Origin: an uncultured Oscillospiraceae bacterium
GTDB lineage: Bacteria > Bacillota > Clostridia > Oscillospirales > Acutalibacteraceae
DNA length: 13,510 nucleotides
Direction of reading: 5' to 3'
Assembly (NCBI GenBank): GCA_900552115.1
Contig: URYP01000059.1
Coordinates: forward strand, 1 to 13,510
In this document: piece after piece, positions 1 through 6,192 of the stretch
How the letters are laid out: every line of letters begins with the position of its first letter
How positions within the stretch are numbered: the stretch's first letter is position 1
Program-made: the position numbers and the translations under genes
The notes under the pieces: generated by a model
The model's input: only the letters and a program-made list of their open reading frames with translations
What the model was told of the DNA's origin: nothing
The model's database searches: none

Positions 1-1996
1 TTACCCGGCCCGCCTGTTCCTTTGTTTCGTCCGTAAAGGATAACAGCCAGAAATCGACAGGGGGAATTTCCTCCCGGCAATCTGCCCAATACAGGCAGTC
101 GGCGTTGAGCAGCTCCACACATCCGCCGTCACACTGCAGGGGGAACTTCTTTCCCTTACGATCCGCAAGATAGCCTCCACAGTTCTGGCGGCCGCACAGG
201 CCGCCGCCTGTGCGCGGGCAGTTGCGGGTCAGCATCAGCGGCTGGCGGCCATATACCAACAACCCGGTATCCAGCGGTGCTTTGCCGGCAAACGCCATTT
301 GGCGGAAGGTCAGCTCCATGGACAAAACCGCTTTTGTCATGCCCATATCCGCGCCTGCTTGCAGCGCCTGCGCGTTGGTCATATTGAGCGTTGGTCCTCC
401 GACCGGGCACAAGCCAGCCTGCAATGCCAGCTCCACCCCATCCATCGTCCCGCACAGCGCCTCGGTAATGCCAGCCTGTTTTGCCTGTTCCAGTTGCTCC
501 CGCACGGCCGCGCTGCGGCCAAACAATCCCCTTGGGACAGCGACCGCAACAGGCTTTTGCCGCTGCCAAAAGGCCAGCCTTTCCATCGGCGTAAATAAAG
601 GCAGCACCAGCATATCCGCCTCGCCGCCTTGAGGCGGCACCTGGGATTCCTGAGCGAACTGCGCCGCCAAACGCGGCGGTACCGGGCATGTATGCCCCTT
701 ACCCGCCGCCGGAGCAGCGGACGGGGCCCAACGCACAGCCGGCCGGTTCGCTCTTTTCTCAAGCAAAGCCTCCAACGCCTGCCGGCGCAGGGAGTTGATC
801 ACCGAAAGGGGCATTGTCAGGCCCGGTTCGATTTCCACCGTTATCTGCTCCGCCAAAAACGGTGTTCCTCCGGTTTTCCGGAGCTGCGCCGCAGCCCGTT
901 CCGGATCCAGCGGCCTGGCGACCGCTTGTTCCGGCGGATCCCCCGCTGCGTAAGCCGTATGCCCCTCCCGGTCGGTTATACTCAAAGAGACCGGCCGGCC
1001 GGCAGCAATATCCAGCGACATATCCACCGGAATTCGCGGGGTTTCCGACGCATACAGACGCTGCAAACGCCGCAGAACCGGGGCGGCAGCCTCCACATCC
1101 TCTTTGCGGCGGGTTCCAAACATATCCCGCCGGGAGCCCGTATAATAGCCATCCGTAAAGCCGGAGCGGGCGAAGACGGCCCGCAGATCTTCCACGGTTT
1201 GCGGAACCGGCGTTTCACCGCGTGCCGCGGCCCGATAAACCGTAACAGCGGCAGCCGTGTATTCCGGGCGCTTCATACGGCCCTCTATTTTCAGGGACGC
1301 GACGCCGAGACGAGATAACTCCGCCATATGCGGCAGCAGGCATAAATCCTTCAGGCTGAGCGCCGCCATTTGCGCGTCGCGGCTACCGTCCGGTCGAAAG
1401 GGCAGCCGGCAGGGCTGGGCGCACAGGCCCCGGTTGCCGCTGCGCCCGCCCAGCATAGCGGAAAAATAGCACTGCCCCGATACGCACATACACAGCGCCC
1501 CATGTATAAACATCTCCAGTTCACAGTCCTGCCCGGCACAGGCGGCAATTTCCTTCGCCGCCATTTCCCTGGCCAGCACCACCCGTGAAAAGCCCAGCTC
1601 CCGCAGCCGCCGGACGCCTTCCGGGGTATGGCAGGCCAACTGGGTGGAGGCGTGCAGCGGCATTTCCGGCGCACAAGCGCGCAGGCGCCTCGCCAGGCCG
1701 AGATCCTGCACGATCAGCGCGTCCACGCCGCTCGCGCAGGCTGCTTTTGCTACCGCCAGCGCCTTTTCCATCTCCTCTTCGCGAATCAACGTGTTTAGCG
1801 TCAGATGCACCGCTGTCCCCCGGGCGTGACAATAGGAGACGACCTGCGGCAGATCGTCATCCGAAAACGACTGGCTGTGGCGGCGGGCATGAAAAGCAGA
1901 CGCCCCCAAGTAGACGGCGTCTGCTCCGCACCGGACCGCCGCCTTAAGCGCCTCGGGCGAACCGACCGGCGCCAGAATTTCCAGCGGCTTATCCAT
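1..1996 (-). CDS. U32 family peptidase-like protein with DUF3656 region (RlhA-type), 3' end cut by window edge
   Basis: The frame is open from ATG 1996 to the left edge, giving 665 visible residues and no stop. The N-terminus (LEILAPVGSPEALKAAVRCG, then DAVYLG) is the classic U32 opening. The signature FIHGALC (His165-Cys169) is followed by SGQCYFS, the cysteines of GLCAQPCR and KIEGRMKRPEY (from Lys236). The C-terminal half has the DUF3656-type layout, with NCPRTGGGLCG, an ADRKGKKFPL stretch and CVELLNADCLYW. In this family E. coli RlhA modifies 23S rRNA (C2501 hydroxylation) and TrhP modifies tRNA; classical collagenase activity is doubtful for many members. The DUF3656 region and length favour RlhA over TrhP, but the exact substrate is inferred. 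The cysteine cluster may bind an iron-sulfur centre. The ribosome binding site AAGAGGT lies inside the last codons of zapA, 5 bases upstream, so translation is probably coupled. Family length suggests a few dozen residues are missing. Confidence 0.93.
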   Translation of the reverse strand, partial: MDKPLEILAPVGSPEALKAAVRCGADAVYLGASAFHARRHSQSFSDDDLPQVVSYCHARGTAVHLTLNTLIREEEMEKALAVAKAACASGVDALIVQDLGLARRLRACAPEMPLHASTQLACHTPEGVRRLRELGFSRVVLAREMAAKEIAACAGQDCELEMFIHGALCMCVSGQCYFSAMLGGRSGNRGLCAQPCRLPFRPDGSRDAQMAALSLKDLCLLPHMAELSRLGVASLKIEGRMKRPEYTAAAVTVYRAAARGETPVPQTVEDLRAVFARSGFTDGYYTGSRRDMFGTRRKEDVEAAAPVLRRLQRLYASETPRIPVDMSLDIAAGRPVSLSITDREGHTAYAAGDPPEQAVARPLDPERAAAQLRKTGGTPFLAEQITVEIEPGLTMPLSVINSLRRQALEALLEKRANRPAVRWAPSAAPAAGKGHTCPVPPRLAAQFAQESQVPPQGGEADMLVLPLFTPMERLAFWQRQKPVAVAVPRGLFGRSAAVREQLEQAKQAGITEALCGTMDGVELALQAGLCPVGGPTLNMTNAQALQAGADMGMTKAVLSMELTFRQMAFAGKAPLDTGLLVYGRQPLMLTRNCPRTGGGLCGRQNCGGYLADRKGKKFPLQCDGGCVELLNADCLYWADCREEIPPVDFWLLSFTDETKEQAGRV

Positions 1997-2001
1997 GCCT
2001 A

Positions 2002-2388
2002 TTACCTCTTACGCCCATTTGGGGCGTTACGCTCATTTTGGGCGTTGGGCTCTTTGGCCGTGTTTGTCCCTTTGGGAACGCCGCCCTTCCGGGACTCTTG
2101 CAGGCGCTGATTTTCCTGGCGCAGCGCGTCGTTTTCTTCCAGATAGTCCCTCAGCTTGACCCGCAGGTTGTCCGCCGCTTCTTCCGCCTTATGCGCTTCA
2201 TCCGCCAATGTAACGGCGGTCAACACCGCCGCCATATTGGTGGATACGCGCGGATTCCCCGCCATCATCTGGCGCATGCGGCTGTCCACCTGCCTAGCCA
2301 GCTCCTGCAAATAGCTTTCCGGTTCATCCGTTGTGATGGTGTACGGCATATCGCAGATGCGAACCGTGACCTTATGGCTGTCTGACAT
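2002..2388 (-). CDS. zapA: Cell division protein ZapA
   Basis: This 128-residue protein has the ZapA pattern: an N-terminal KVTVRICDMPYTITTDEPESYL head, then a DSRMRQMM/NMAAVLTAVTLADE segment and a long charged coiled coil (about residues 58-108). ZapA binds FtsZ polymers and promotes bundling in the Z ring in the cytoplasm. ATG 2388 is chosen over an upstream in-frame start near 2421 because AAAGGAG (2397-2403 on the plus strand) sits 8 bases before it and homologues begin with this short head. The extreme C-terminus is unusual: after the coiled coil comes an Asn-rich tail with two six-residue units, NAQNER and NAPNGR, encoded by an 18-base tandem repeat. The gene lies between trmL (79 bases upstream) and the U32 gene (5 bases downstream). 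Proximity of zapA to a U32 peptidase gene is common in Clostridia. Confidence 0.92.
   Translation of the reverse strand: MSDSHKVTVRICDMPYTITTDEPESYLQELARQVDSRMRQMMAGNPRVSTNMAAVLTAVTLADEAHKAEEAADNLRVKLRDYLEENDALRQENQRLQESRKGGVPKGTNTAKEPNAQNERNAPNGRKR
2011..2046. repeat. Tandem 18-base repeat, each unit an inverted repeat, at the end of zapA
   Basis: Units 2011-2028 and 2029-2046 differ at only two positions. Each unit is itself palindromic. In the first, ACGCCC (2011-2016) pairs perfectly with GGGCGT (2022-2027) across a 5-base loop; in the second one pair is lost. On the zapA transcript the perfect hairpin lies immediately before the AAGAGGT ribosome binding site of the U32 gene. The repeat is in frame and encodes the NAQNER/NAPNGR tail of ZapA. 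Confidence 0.85.
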
Positions 2389-2407
2389 ACCGACACTCCT
2401 TTCCCGC

Positions 2408-2431
2408 GGCTGCCCGGGCACCGGACAGGCC
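2408..2431 (-). promoter_or_regulatory. Stem-loop in the zapA leader, just before its ribosome binding site
   Basis: On the minus-strand RNA, bases 2431-2422 pair with 2416-2408 in nine pairs, with one bulged C (2428), one G-U wobble and a 5-base loop. The stem ends 4 bases before the AAAGGAG ribosome binding site. No U-tract follows, so it is not a standard terminator. A role in mRNA processing or translation is possible but not shown. Confidence 0.4.
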
Positions 2432-2467
2432 GCCTTTTTCTGCTGAAATATGTCGAATTTATCTAGA

Positions 2468-2962
2468 TCAATATTTGGTTAGCCGGCCCTGTGTACGCAG
2501 CGCCGGGAACCCCCACTGGCGCAGCACCTCATAAACGCCCACCGCTACCGTATTGGACAGATTGAGGGACCGGGCTGCATCATCGTCCAGCATCGGCAAA
2601 CGCACGCTTTGGTCGGGATGATCCCGCATCAGCTCCTCGGGCAGCCCGGCCGTCTCCTTACCGAAAACCAGGTAGGCGCCGTCCGGATATTCCACATCGG
2701 CGTATACCCGGCGGGCTTTCGTGGAAAAATAGAAAAAGGGGCCGGCGTTTTTTTCGAAAAATTCCTCCAGGCTGTCATAATAGGTGATGTCCAACAGATG
2801 CCAGTAATCCAGCCCGGCGCGTTTCAGTTGTTTGTCCGTGATGGTAAACCCCATTGGCCCGACCAGATGGAGCCGCGCCCCGGTAGCCGCACAGGTGCGG
2901 CTGATATTGCCGGTATTCTGGGGAATCTCTGGCTCCACCAGTACCACGTTAAGCTGCGGCAT
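2468..2962 (-). CDS. trmL: tRNA (cytidine(34)-2'-O)-methyltransferase, TrmL family
   Basis: The protein has 164 residues and is a small SPOUT-fold methyltransferase. The N-terminus (LNVVLVEPEIPQNTGNISRT) is near-diagnostic for TrmL. The knot motifs follow as LVFGKETAGLPEE and then the LPM...ARSLNLSNTVAVGVYE block that binds S-adenosylmethionine. TrmL methylates the 2'-OH of the wobble nucleotide (C34 or cmnm5U34) in tRNA-Leu isoacceptors. ATG 2962 is chosen because it places the family's conserved start at residue 4. A GTG at 2983 in the same frame would add seven residues and overlap manA. The ribosome binding site is weak (GGGTG) and lies in the last codons of manA, which ends 5 bases upstream, so translational coupling is likely. 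The stop is TGA at 2468-2470. The substrate assignment rests on family membership. Confidence 0.93.
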   Translation of the reverse strand: MPQLNVVLVEPEIPQNTGNISRTCAATGARLHLVGPMGFTITDKQLKRAGLDYWHLLDITYYDSLEEFFEKNAGPFFYFSTKARRVYADVEYPDGAYLVFGKETAGLPEELMRDHPDQSVRLPMLDDDAARSLNLSNTVAVGVYEVLRQWGFPALRTQGRLTKY

Positions 2963-2967
2963 GGCGG

Positions 2968-3933
2968 TTACACCCGGCTGCACAGAAGTTCCGCCCGGCC
3001 ATCCAGCCGCACAGCCGCACCAGCGGGAACAAACAGGCTGTCACCCTTCTTCACCGGCAGCGTCTGATCGTCCCAAGACAGCTCCGCTTCACCGGACAGG
3101 CACAAAACCGAGGTAAAGCTTTCGGGGCAGCCAAACTGCATCGCTCCCGTCAGCTCCACCAACTCCGCCGTAAACAGCTCGCAGGAGGCCAGCCGACGCA
3201 CGCTGCCGCCGCCCACAGCGGTCACCTCGCCGATGGCGCCGTACGGAATAGACGGCGGCATGGTAACGGTGACATCCACCGCCTTGTCCACATGCAGGGG
3301 GCGTGGCTTGCCGTCCGCACCCAAGCGGCCGTAATCGGACACGCGGTAGGTGGTGTTGGAATTCTGCTGTACCTCCGCAATCAAAATACCCGCCCCGATG
3401 GCGTGGAGAGTGCCCGCCTCAATAAAAAACACGTCACCCTTTTTTACCGGCACCGCGTTGCAGACTTCCATAAGTGTGTTGTCCTCGATGCGCTGGCGGA
3501 ATTCCTCTTTGGTCAGGCCGCGGTTAAACCCGTAGATGAGCTGCGCGCCCGGCTCGCAGTCTACCACATACCACATTTCGGTTTTGCCGAATTCGCCTTC
3601 CACCCGCATGGCGTAGTCGTTGTCCGGATGCACCTGCACCGACAGCCGGTCGTGCGCATCGATGAGTTTGATTAAAACCGGAAAATACGGAAAAGCCGCC
3701 GCTTTTTCGCCTACAGCGTCGTCGCCCCATTCGGCAAGAACTTCCGGCAGCGTTTTCCCGGCCAAGGTGCCGTTGACCACCACGCTGGAACCATCCTTAT
3801 GACAGGAAAGCACCCACGCCTCCGCGGCGATGGCCGCGTCCGTTTCATAGCCAAACTCCTCTTTCAAACGGGTGCCGCCCCAGATGTAATCCTTTACGGG
3901 CGGTTTGAGCAGCAGCGGATAGGTTTTCATCAT
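2968..3933 (-). CDS. manA: Mannose-6-phosphate isomerase, class I
   Basis: The protein has 321 residues, typical for the short Firmicute type I enzyme. It interconverts mannose-6-phosphate and fructose-6-phosphate in the cytoplasm, linking mannose use and mannosyl-donor synthesis to glycolysis. The cupin zinc site is complete: Gln100 and His102 in SVQVHPDN, Glu119 in KTEMWYV, and His177 in GTLHAIG. The conserved NSNTTYRVSDYGR motif follows, with Arg197 the probable catalytic arginine. The N-terminal LLLKPPVKDYIWGG is also family-typical. The start region reads TTG-ATG-ATG. ATG 3933 is preferred because the GGAGG site (3943-3947 on the plus strand) is 9 bases away. A well-formed promoter lies just upstream. 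It is the first gene of the likely manA-trmL-zapA-U32 operon; the neighbours suggest shared transcription and no shared pathway. Confidence 0.96.
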   Translation of the reverse strand: MMKTYPLLLKPPVKDYIWGGTRLKEEFGYETDAAIAAEAWVLSCHKDGSSVVVNGTLAGKTLPEVLAEWGDDAVGEKAAAFPYFPVLIKLIDAHDRLSVQVHPDNDYAMRVEGEFGKTEMWYVVDCEPGAQLIYGFNRGLTKEEFRQRIEDNTLMEVCNAVPVKKGDVFFIEAGTLHAIGAGILIAEVQQNSNTTYRVSDYGRLGADGKPRPLHVDKAVDVTVTMPPSIPYGAIGEVTAVGGGSVRRLASCELFTAELVELTGAMQFGCPESFTSVLCLSGEAELSWDDQTLPVKKGDSLFVPAGAAVRLDGRAELLCSRV

Positions 3934-3977
3934 CAAGTCAATCCTCCAAATATATGATCATGTTAAAACTAATTTTT

Positions 3978-4006
3978 ATTCTAACGTATTTTTTCCGGTT
4001 TTACAA
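3978..4006 (-). promoter_or_regulatory. Sigma-A type promoter of the manA operon
   Basis: On the minus strand TTGTAA (4006-4001) is separated by exactly 17 bases from TAGAAT (3983-3978). Each box matches consensus at four or more of six positions. The predicted transcript begins near 3971 and has a leader of about 38 bases before manA. An inverted repeat CGGTT-TTAC-AACCG (3996-4009) covers the -35 box and could be an operator. Confidence 0.7.
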
Positions 4007-4051
4007 CCGTCATTTCCAGAAATCGGCCCGAAAATTTAAAAGCGCCACGTC

Positions 4052-4057
4052 TATACT
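4052..4057 (+). promoter_or_regulatory. Possible -10 element for the small YtxH-like gene
   Basis: TATACT lies 42 bases before ATG 4100, but no good sigma-A -35 box stands 16-18 bases upstream. The sequence there is GAAAA (4030-4034), with a 17-base spacer to TATACTA. That resembles sporulation sigma-G/F promoters as much as sigma-A. The sigma-factor assignment is a guess. Confidence 0.3.
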
Positions 4058-4099
4058 AATAGTGCTTAATAGCAAATACGAGCGAAAGGAGCGATGGTT

Positions 4100-4294
4100 A
4101 TGACGAAAAAAGGCGGCGCAATGTCGTTTGTCAAGGGCGCTGGTATTGGTATGCTGGTCGGTTCCATGGCGGGCATGGCCGGATACGGATATATGCAGTC
4201 CCACAAGAAAGGCATGAAGAAAAACGTCAACAAGGCCAGCAAGGCCCTGCGCAACATGGGCGAACTGGTAGACAATGTAACGAGCATGTTTTAA
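4100..4294 (+). CDS. Small YtxH-like protein of unknown function
   Basis: This 64-residue protein has a Lys-rich start, then a Gly/Met-rich hydrophobic stretch (about residues 8-34, with repeated GxGxxxGS/GMAG spacing) that could insert in the membrane as one helix. A basic segment (HKKGMKKN) and an amphipathic C-terminal helix ending in MGELVDNVTSMF follow. The layout resembles short YtxH-like proteins found in many Clostridia, whose function is not established. ATG 4100 is preferred over ATG 4094 because the AAAGGAG site (4085-4091) is 8 bases from 4100 but only 2 from 4094. The gene is divergent from manA and followed after 116 bases by another uncharacterised membrane protein gene on the same strand, which has its own promoter. 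The reading frame is well supported by the ribosome binding site. No function is assigned. Confidence 0.8.
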   Translation: MTKKGGAMSFVKGAGIGMLVGSMAGMAGYGYMQSHKKGMKKNVNKASKALRNMGELVDNVTSMF

Positions 4295-4297
4295 TTA

Positions 4298-4311
4298 GCT
4301 GGTTAACCGGC
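4298..4311. repeat. Short near-palindrome after the small YtxH-like gene
   Basis: GCTGGTTAACCGGC is a 14-base near-palindrome with one non-complementary base pair, starting 4 bases after the stop codon. There is no T-tract after it, so a terminator role is uncertain. It could equally be a protein-binding site. Confidence 0.3.
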
Positions 4312-4349
4312 ATTCCCGGTCCCTGCAACGCGTCTCACTTTAAAGCCTC

Positions 4350-4378
4350 TTTACTTCTGCGGGATTTTCGTGTATGAT
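4350..4378 (+). promoter_or_regulatory. Promoter of the single-pass membrane protein gene
   Basis: TTTACT (4350-4355), a 17-base spacer and TATGAT (4373-4378) form a plausible sigma-A promoter. The -10 box has five of six consensus bases and the -35 box four. The start codon is 32 bases downstream of the -10 box. Confidence 0.55.
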
Positions 4379-4410
4379 AAAGGCGATCTTTATCAAGGAG
4401 GCAGGTGCGC

Positions 4411-5103
4411 ATGAGCGAACGACCTCAAAAACCGGTTCCCCAGGAGCCAGAGGCAGACAATCCGTCCAGCACCATTTTCAGCAAGCATAAAAGTGCAGAC
4501 GACCTTCGTAAAGAGCAAAAAGAGGAAAAGCAGAAAGAACGCCGGCAGTTTATGCGGGAGTTGACCGAGAGCACCTCATCCCCCGAAACCCGGGCTGTCA
4601 CTCGCGTTATGATTATTCTGCTGGCCGTTATCGTGGTGGGGTGTGCCGTCGTGGTTTTTTTCCAGATTCGGCCGAAAGATACGGATATGGCGGCGGATTC
4701 TCCCCATTTTGAAGATGTGGGGGCTCTTCCCGAATTGTCCCAAGAAGGGATCAAGGCCATTGTTACGGAAGCGTATTATACGATCGATGGCAGCCTGGCT
4801 CTGCGGCTGCAGATGTCCAATGGCCTGCCGACGCCTCAAGCGGTCGAATCCTTTTCCATTGTGATTTATAACGATCAGGATAAAGAAATCGCGTCCGGCC
4901 ATCAATCCTCCGACTGGGATGCCTCCTTTACAGTACCGGCCAACAGCTATGCCGAATTGCTTGTTTACATCCCCAAGGAGGATGTGAAAATTCCCGATGA
5001 CACCTTGGAGACACTCACTACGGAGATCGACGTTACCGGTATTCCGGAGGATGCGTCAGTTCTCAAGACAACGACCGCACCCACCACCTCTACCATAGCA
5101 TAA
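4411..5103 (+). CDS. Single-pass membrane protein of unknown function
   Basis: This 230-residue protein has three parts. Residues 1-64 are hydrophilic and highly charged (KEQKEEKQKERRQ, probably helical) with no signal peptide. Residues about 65-86 (VMIILLAVIVVGCAVVVFF) form one transmembrane helix. The rest, after RPKDTD, is acidic and beta-rich, and should lie outside the membrane if the positive-inside rule holds. It looks like a small Ig-like domain (GSLALRLQMSNGL, SFSIVIYNDQDKEIASG, SFTVPANSYAELLVYIP), reminiscent of FxLYD or SLAP-type accessory domains, but I cannot assign a named family. A Thr/Ser-rich tail ends the protein. ATG 4411 is chosen because AAGGAGG (4395-4401) is 9 bases away; GTG 4405 would be only 3 bases away. 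The gene has its own promoter and a strong terminator, so it is probably a single-gene unit. Confidence 0.85.
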   Translation: MSERPQKPVPQEPEADNPSSTIFSKHKSADDLRKEQKEEKQKERRQFMRELTESTSSPETRAVTRVMIILLAVIVVGCAVVVFFQIRPKDTDMAADSPHFEDVGALPELSQEGIKAIVTEAYYTIDGSLALRLQMSNGLPTPQAVESFSIVIYNDQDKEIASGHQSSDWDASFTVPANSYAELLVYIPKEDVKIPDDTLETLTTEIDVTGIPEDASVLKTTTAPTTSTIA

Positions 5104-5104
5104 G

Positions 5105-5136
5105 CAAAAGCGGGCCTGCTTTCAGGCCCGCTTTTG
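5105..5136 (+). terminator. Strong Rho-independent terminator, probably bidirectional
   Basis: A perfect 14-pair stem (5105-5118 with 5123-5136) surrounds a CTTT loop, with a GC-rich core (GCGGGCCTG). A TTTTG run ends the 3' arm and AAAA starts the 5' arm. It begins 2 bases after the membrane protein gene. The A/T-symmetric ends let it also stop the convergent lipoprotein transcript, whose stop codon is at 5202. Confidence 0.93.
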
Positions 5137-5201
5137 TAATAGTATGGACTGTGTTCTTCAAATATAAAACTAATCCAAAAAACATTTAAGCGCACATATT
5201 T

Positions 5202-6071
5202 TCATTTCTGCTGATGCTGCGAAACGGTTTTGACTTTTCCGCTGGCTTTTAAATCAATAATTTTTTGCTCATAGGTATAGCCGCCCTTTAGCAAATAGGT
5301 CATTAACTGTTTTTTGTCGGAATGATTAAGTGACAGAGGATTCTCTTGTTCTACTATGTATAAGGACACATTTGGCAAATTGGGATACCTTTTTCGGTTA
5401 TACTCTTGATCAGTTTCGTCCAAATTGTCCCATTCCAAGTGTATGTAAAGCGGAAAGCTATTGCCTGTATCTAAACCGATAAATTCGCTGATCTGCTCAA
5501 TACTCTCATTCAGCTCATGCAAAACGGACGGATCATTCAGTTTCTGAATTAACCGGTCATAAGTATCTTCAGTCATTACCTGCGGAATCAACCGAAATTC
5601 TGCATTTTCCTGCATATAGGCAGCGGCATACGAGCCTGCTGGTGCGGTCACATCATCTCGGTTGCCAAACGGCCACACGCCTATTTCGGTGACACTATCC
5701 GGTATCTTGAGCTCGGTTAGGCCGATACAGCCTTCAAAGGCATAGTCGCCAATGTATGTCACACTGTCGGGAATCTCTATTTGAATAAGGTCGTCAACCT
5801 CAAAAAAGGCTTCATCACCGATGGCCAGTACCGGTCTGCCGTCGATTTCATCAGGCAGCTTCAGGGCGCCGCCTTTTCCGGTATAGCCGATGATCTCCCA
5901 CCCATCGCGATAGGGCTCGACAAGGATTTCATAAGGCTGTCCCGCATTGGTAGGGGTTGTACTGCTTGTTTCTTCTTCCTTGTTTTTTTCAATGTTCGCC
6001 GTCCTGTTGCAACCTCCCAGCAATATTGCTATAGCCAGACCAACACCAGCCCATTTAATATATTGTTTCAC
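5202..6071 (-). CDS. Lipoprotein with BspA-type leucine-rich repeats (LRR_5)
   Basis: This 289-residue predicted lipoprotein has the signal VKQYIKWAGVGLAIAILLGGC, with lipobox LGGC and lipidated Cys21, so it should be anchored on the outer face of the membrane. After a Glu/Thr/Ser linker, residues about 57-138 carry the LRR_5/BspA pattern (IEIPDSVTYIGDYAFEGC, then LKIPDSVTEIG), capped by APAGSYAAAYMQEN, which commonly ends such arrays. Residues about 165-289 match no family I recognise. BspA-type repeats usually mediate surface binding; no ligand can be named. GTG 6071 is the start: GAGGGG lies 8 bases upstream and the lipoprotein signal begins exactly there. An ATG at 6128 lies inside the promoter and cannot be used from this transcript. 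Two 60-base samples (5281-5340 and 5401-5460) are each 40% G+C, lower than neighbouring genes, hinting at separate acquisition. Confidence 0.88.
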   Translation of the reverse strand: MKQYIKWAGVGLAIAILLGGCNRTANIEKNKEEETSSTTPTNAGQPYEILVEPYRDGWEIIGYTGKGGALKLPDEIDGRPVLAIGDEAFFEVDDLIQIEIPDSVTYIGDYAFEGCIGLTELKIPDSVTEIGVWPFGNRDDVTAPAGSYAAAYMQENAEFRLIPQVMTEDTYDRLIQKLNDPSVLHELNESIEQISEFIGLDTGNSFPLYIHLEWDNLDETDQEYNRKRYPNLPNVSLYIVEQENPLSLNHSDKKQLMTYLLKGGYTYEQKIIDLKASGKVKTVSQHQQK

Positions 6072-6107
6072 AAACGCCACCCCTCTTATGCTTGTACAAA
6101 TAATAAA

Positions 6108-6136
6108 AGTATATATATACTTATGCAATTTGTCAA
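6108..6136 (-). promoter_or_regulatory. Near-consensus sigma-A promoter of the LRR lipoprotein gene
   Basis: On the minus strand TTGACA (6136-6131, six of six) is followed after 17 bases by TATACT (6113-6108, five of six). The -10 region lies within a 12-base palindrome GTATATATATAC (6109-6120). The predicted leader is about 30 bases long and carries the AGAGGGG ribosome binding site. This is the strongest promoter match in the window. Confidence 0.88.
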
Positions 6137-6150
6137 CAGCGCCCTATATT

Positions 6151-6192
6151 TATAAGGATCGGCAATGGCCTTAGCCTGAGCCGGTCCTTATA
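6151..6192 (-). terminator. Large stem-loop after mfd, probable terminator without a clear U-tract
   Basis: TATAAGGA (6151-6158) pairs with TCCTTATA (6185-6192), and the pairing continues through GGC/GCC for 12 of 13 positions on the minus-strand RNA (13 of 13 on the plus strand, counting one G-U). The 16-base loop can form a small inner GGC/GCC hairpin. It starts directly beside the mfd stop codon and lies just before the lipoprotein promoter. The sequence after the stem is A/T-rich (AAATATAG) and is not a run of T, so its efficiency as a terminator is uncertain. Confidence 0.5.

Noticed and set aside
629..1318. A 229-codon plus-strand frame, and other frames between 156 and 1947
   Set aside because: All lie within the continuous minus-strand U32 gene, whose translation was checked at both ends and in the middle and shows conserved motifs. 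The Arg/Pro-rich products are shadows.
2389..2421. Upstream start for ZapA near 2421
   Set aside because: It would place the AAAGGAG ribosome binding site inside the coding region and add residues not typical of ZapA.
2389..2467. A separate zapA promoter in the 79-base gap after trmL
   Set aside because: A TTGATC/TATTTC-like pair can be found on the minus strand, but the spacing is short and the -10 box is poor.
6072..6128. ATG 6128 as an upstream start for the LRR lipoprotein
   Set aside because: It falls between the -35 and -10 boxes of the near-consensus promoter. GTG 6071 has a good ribosome binding site and starts a perfect lipoprotein signal.
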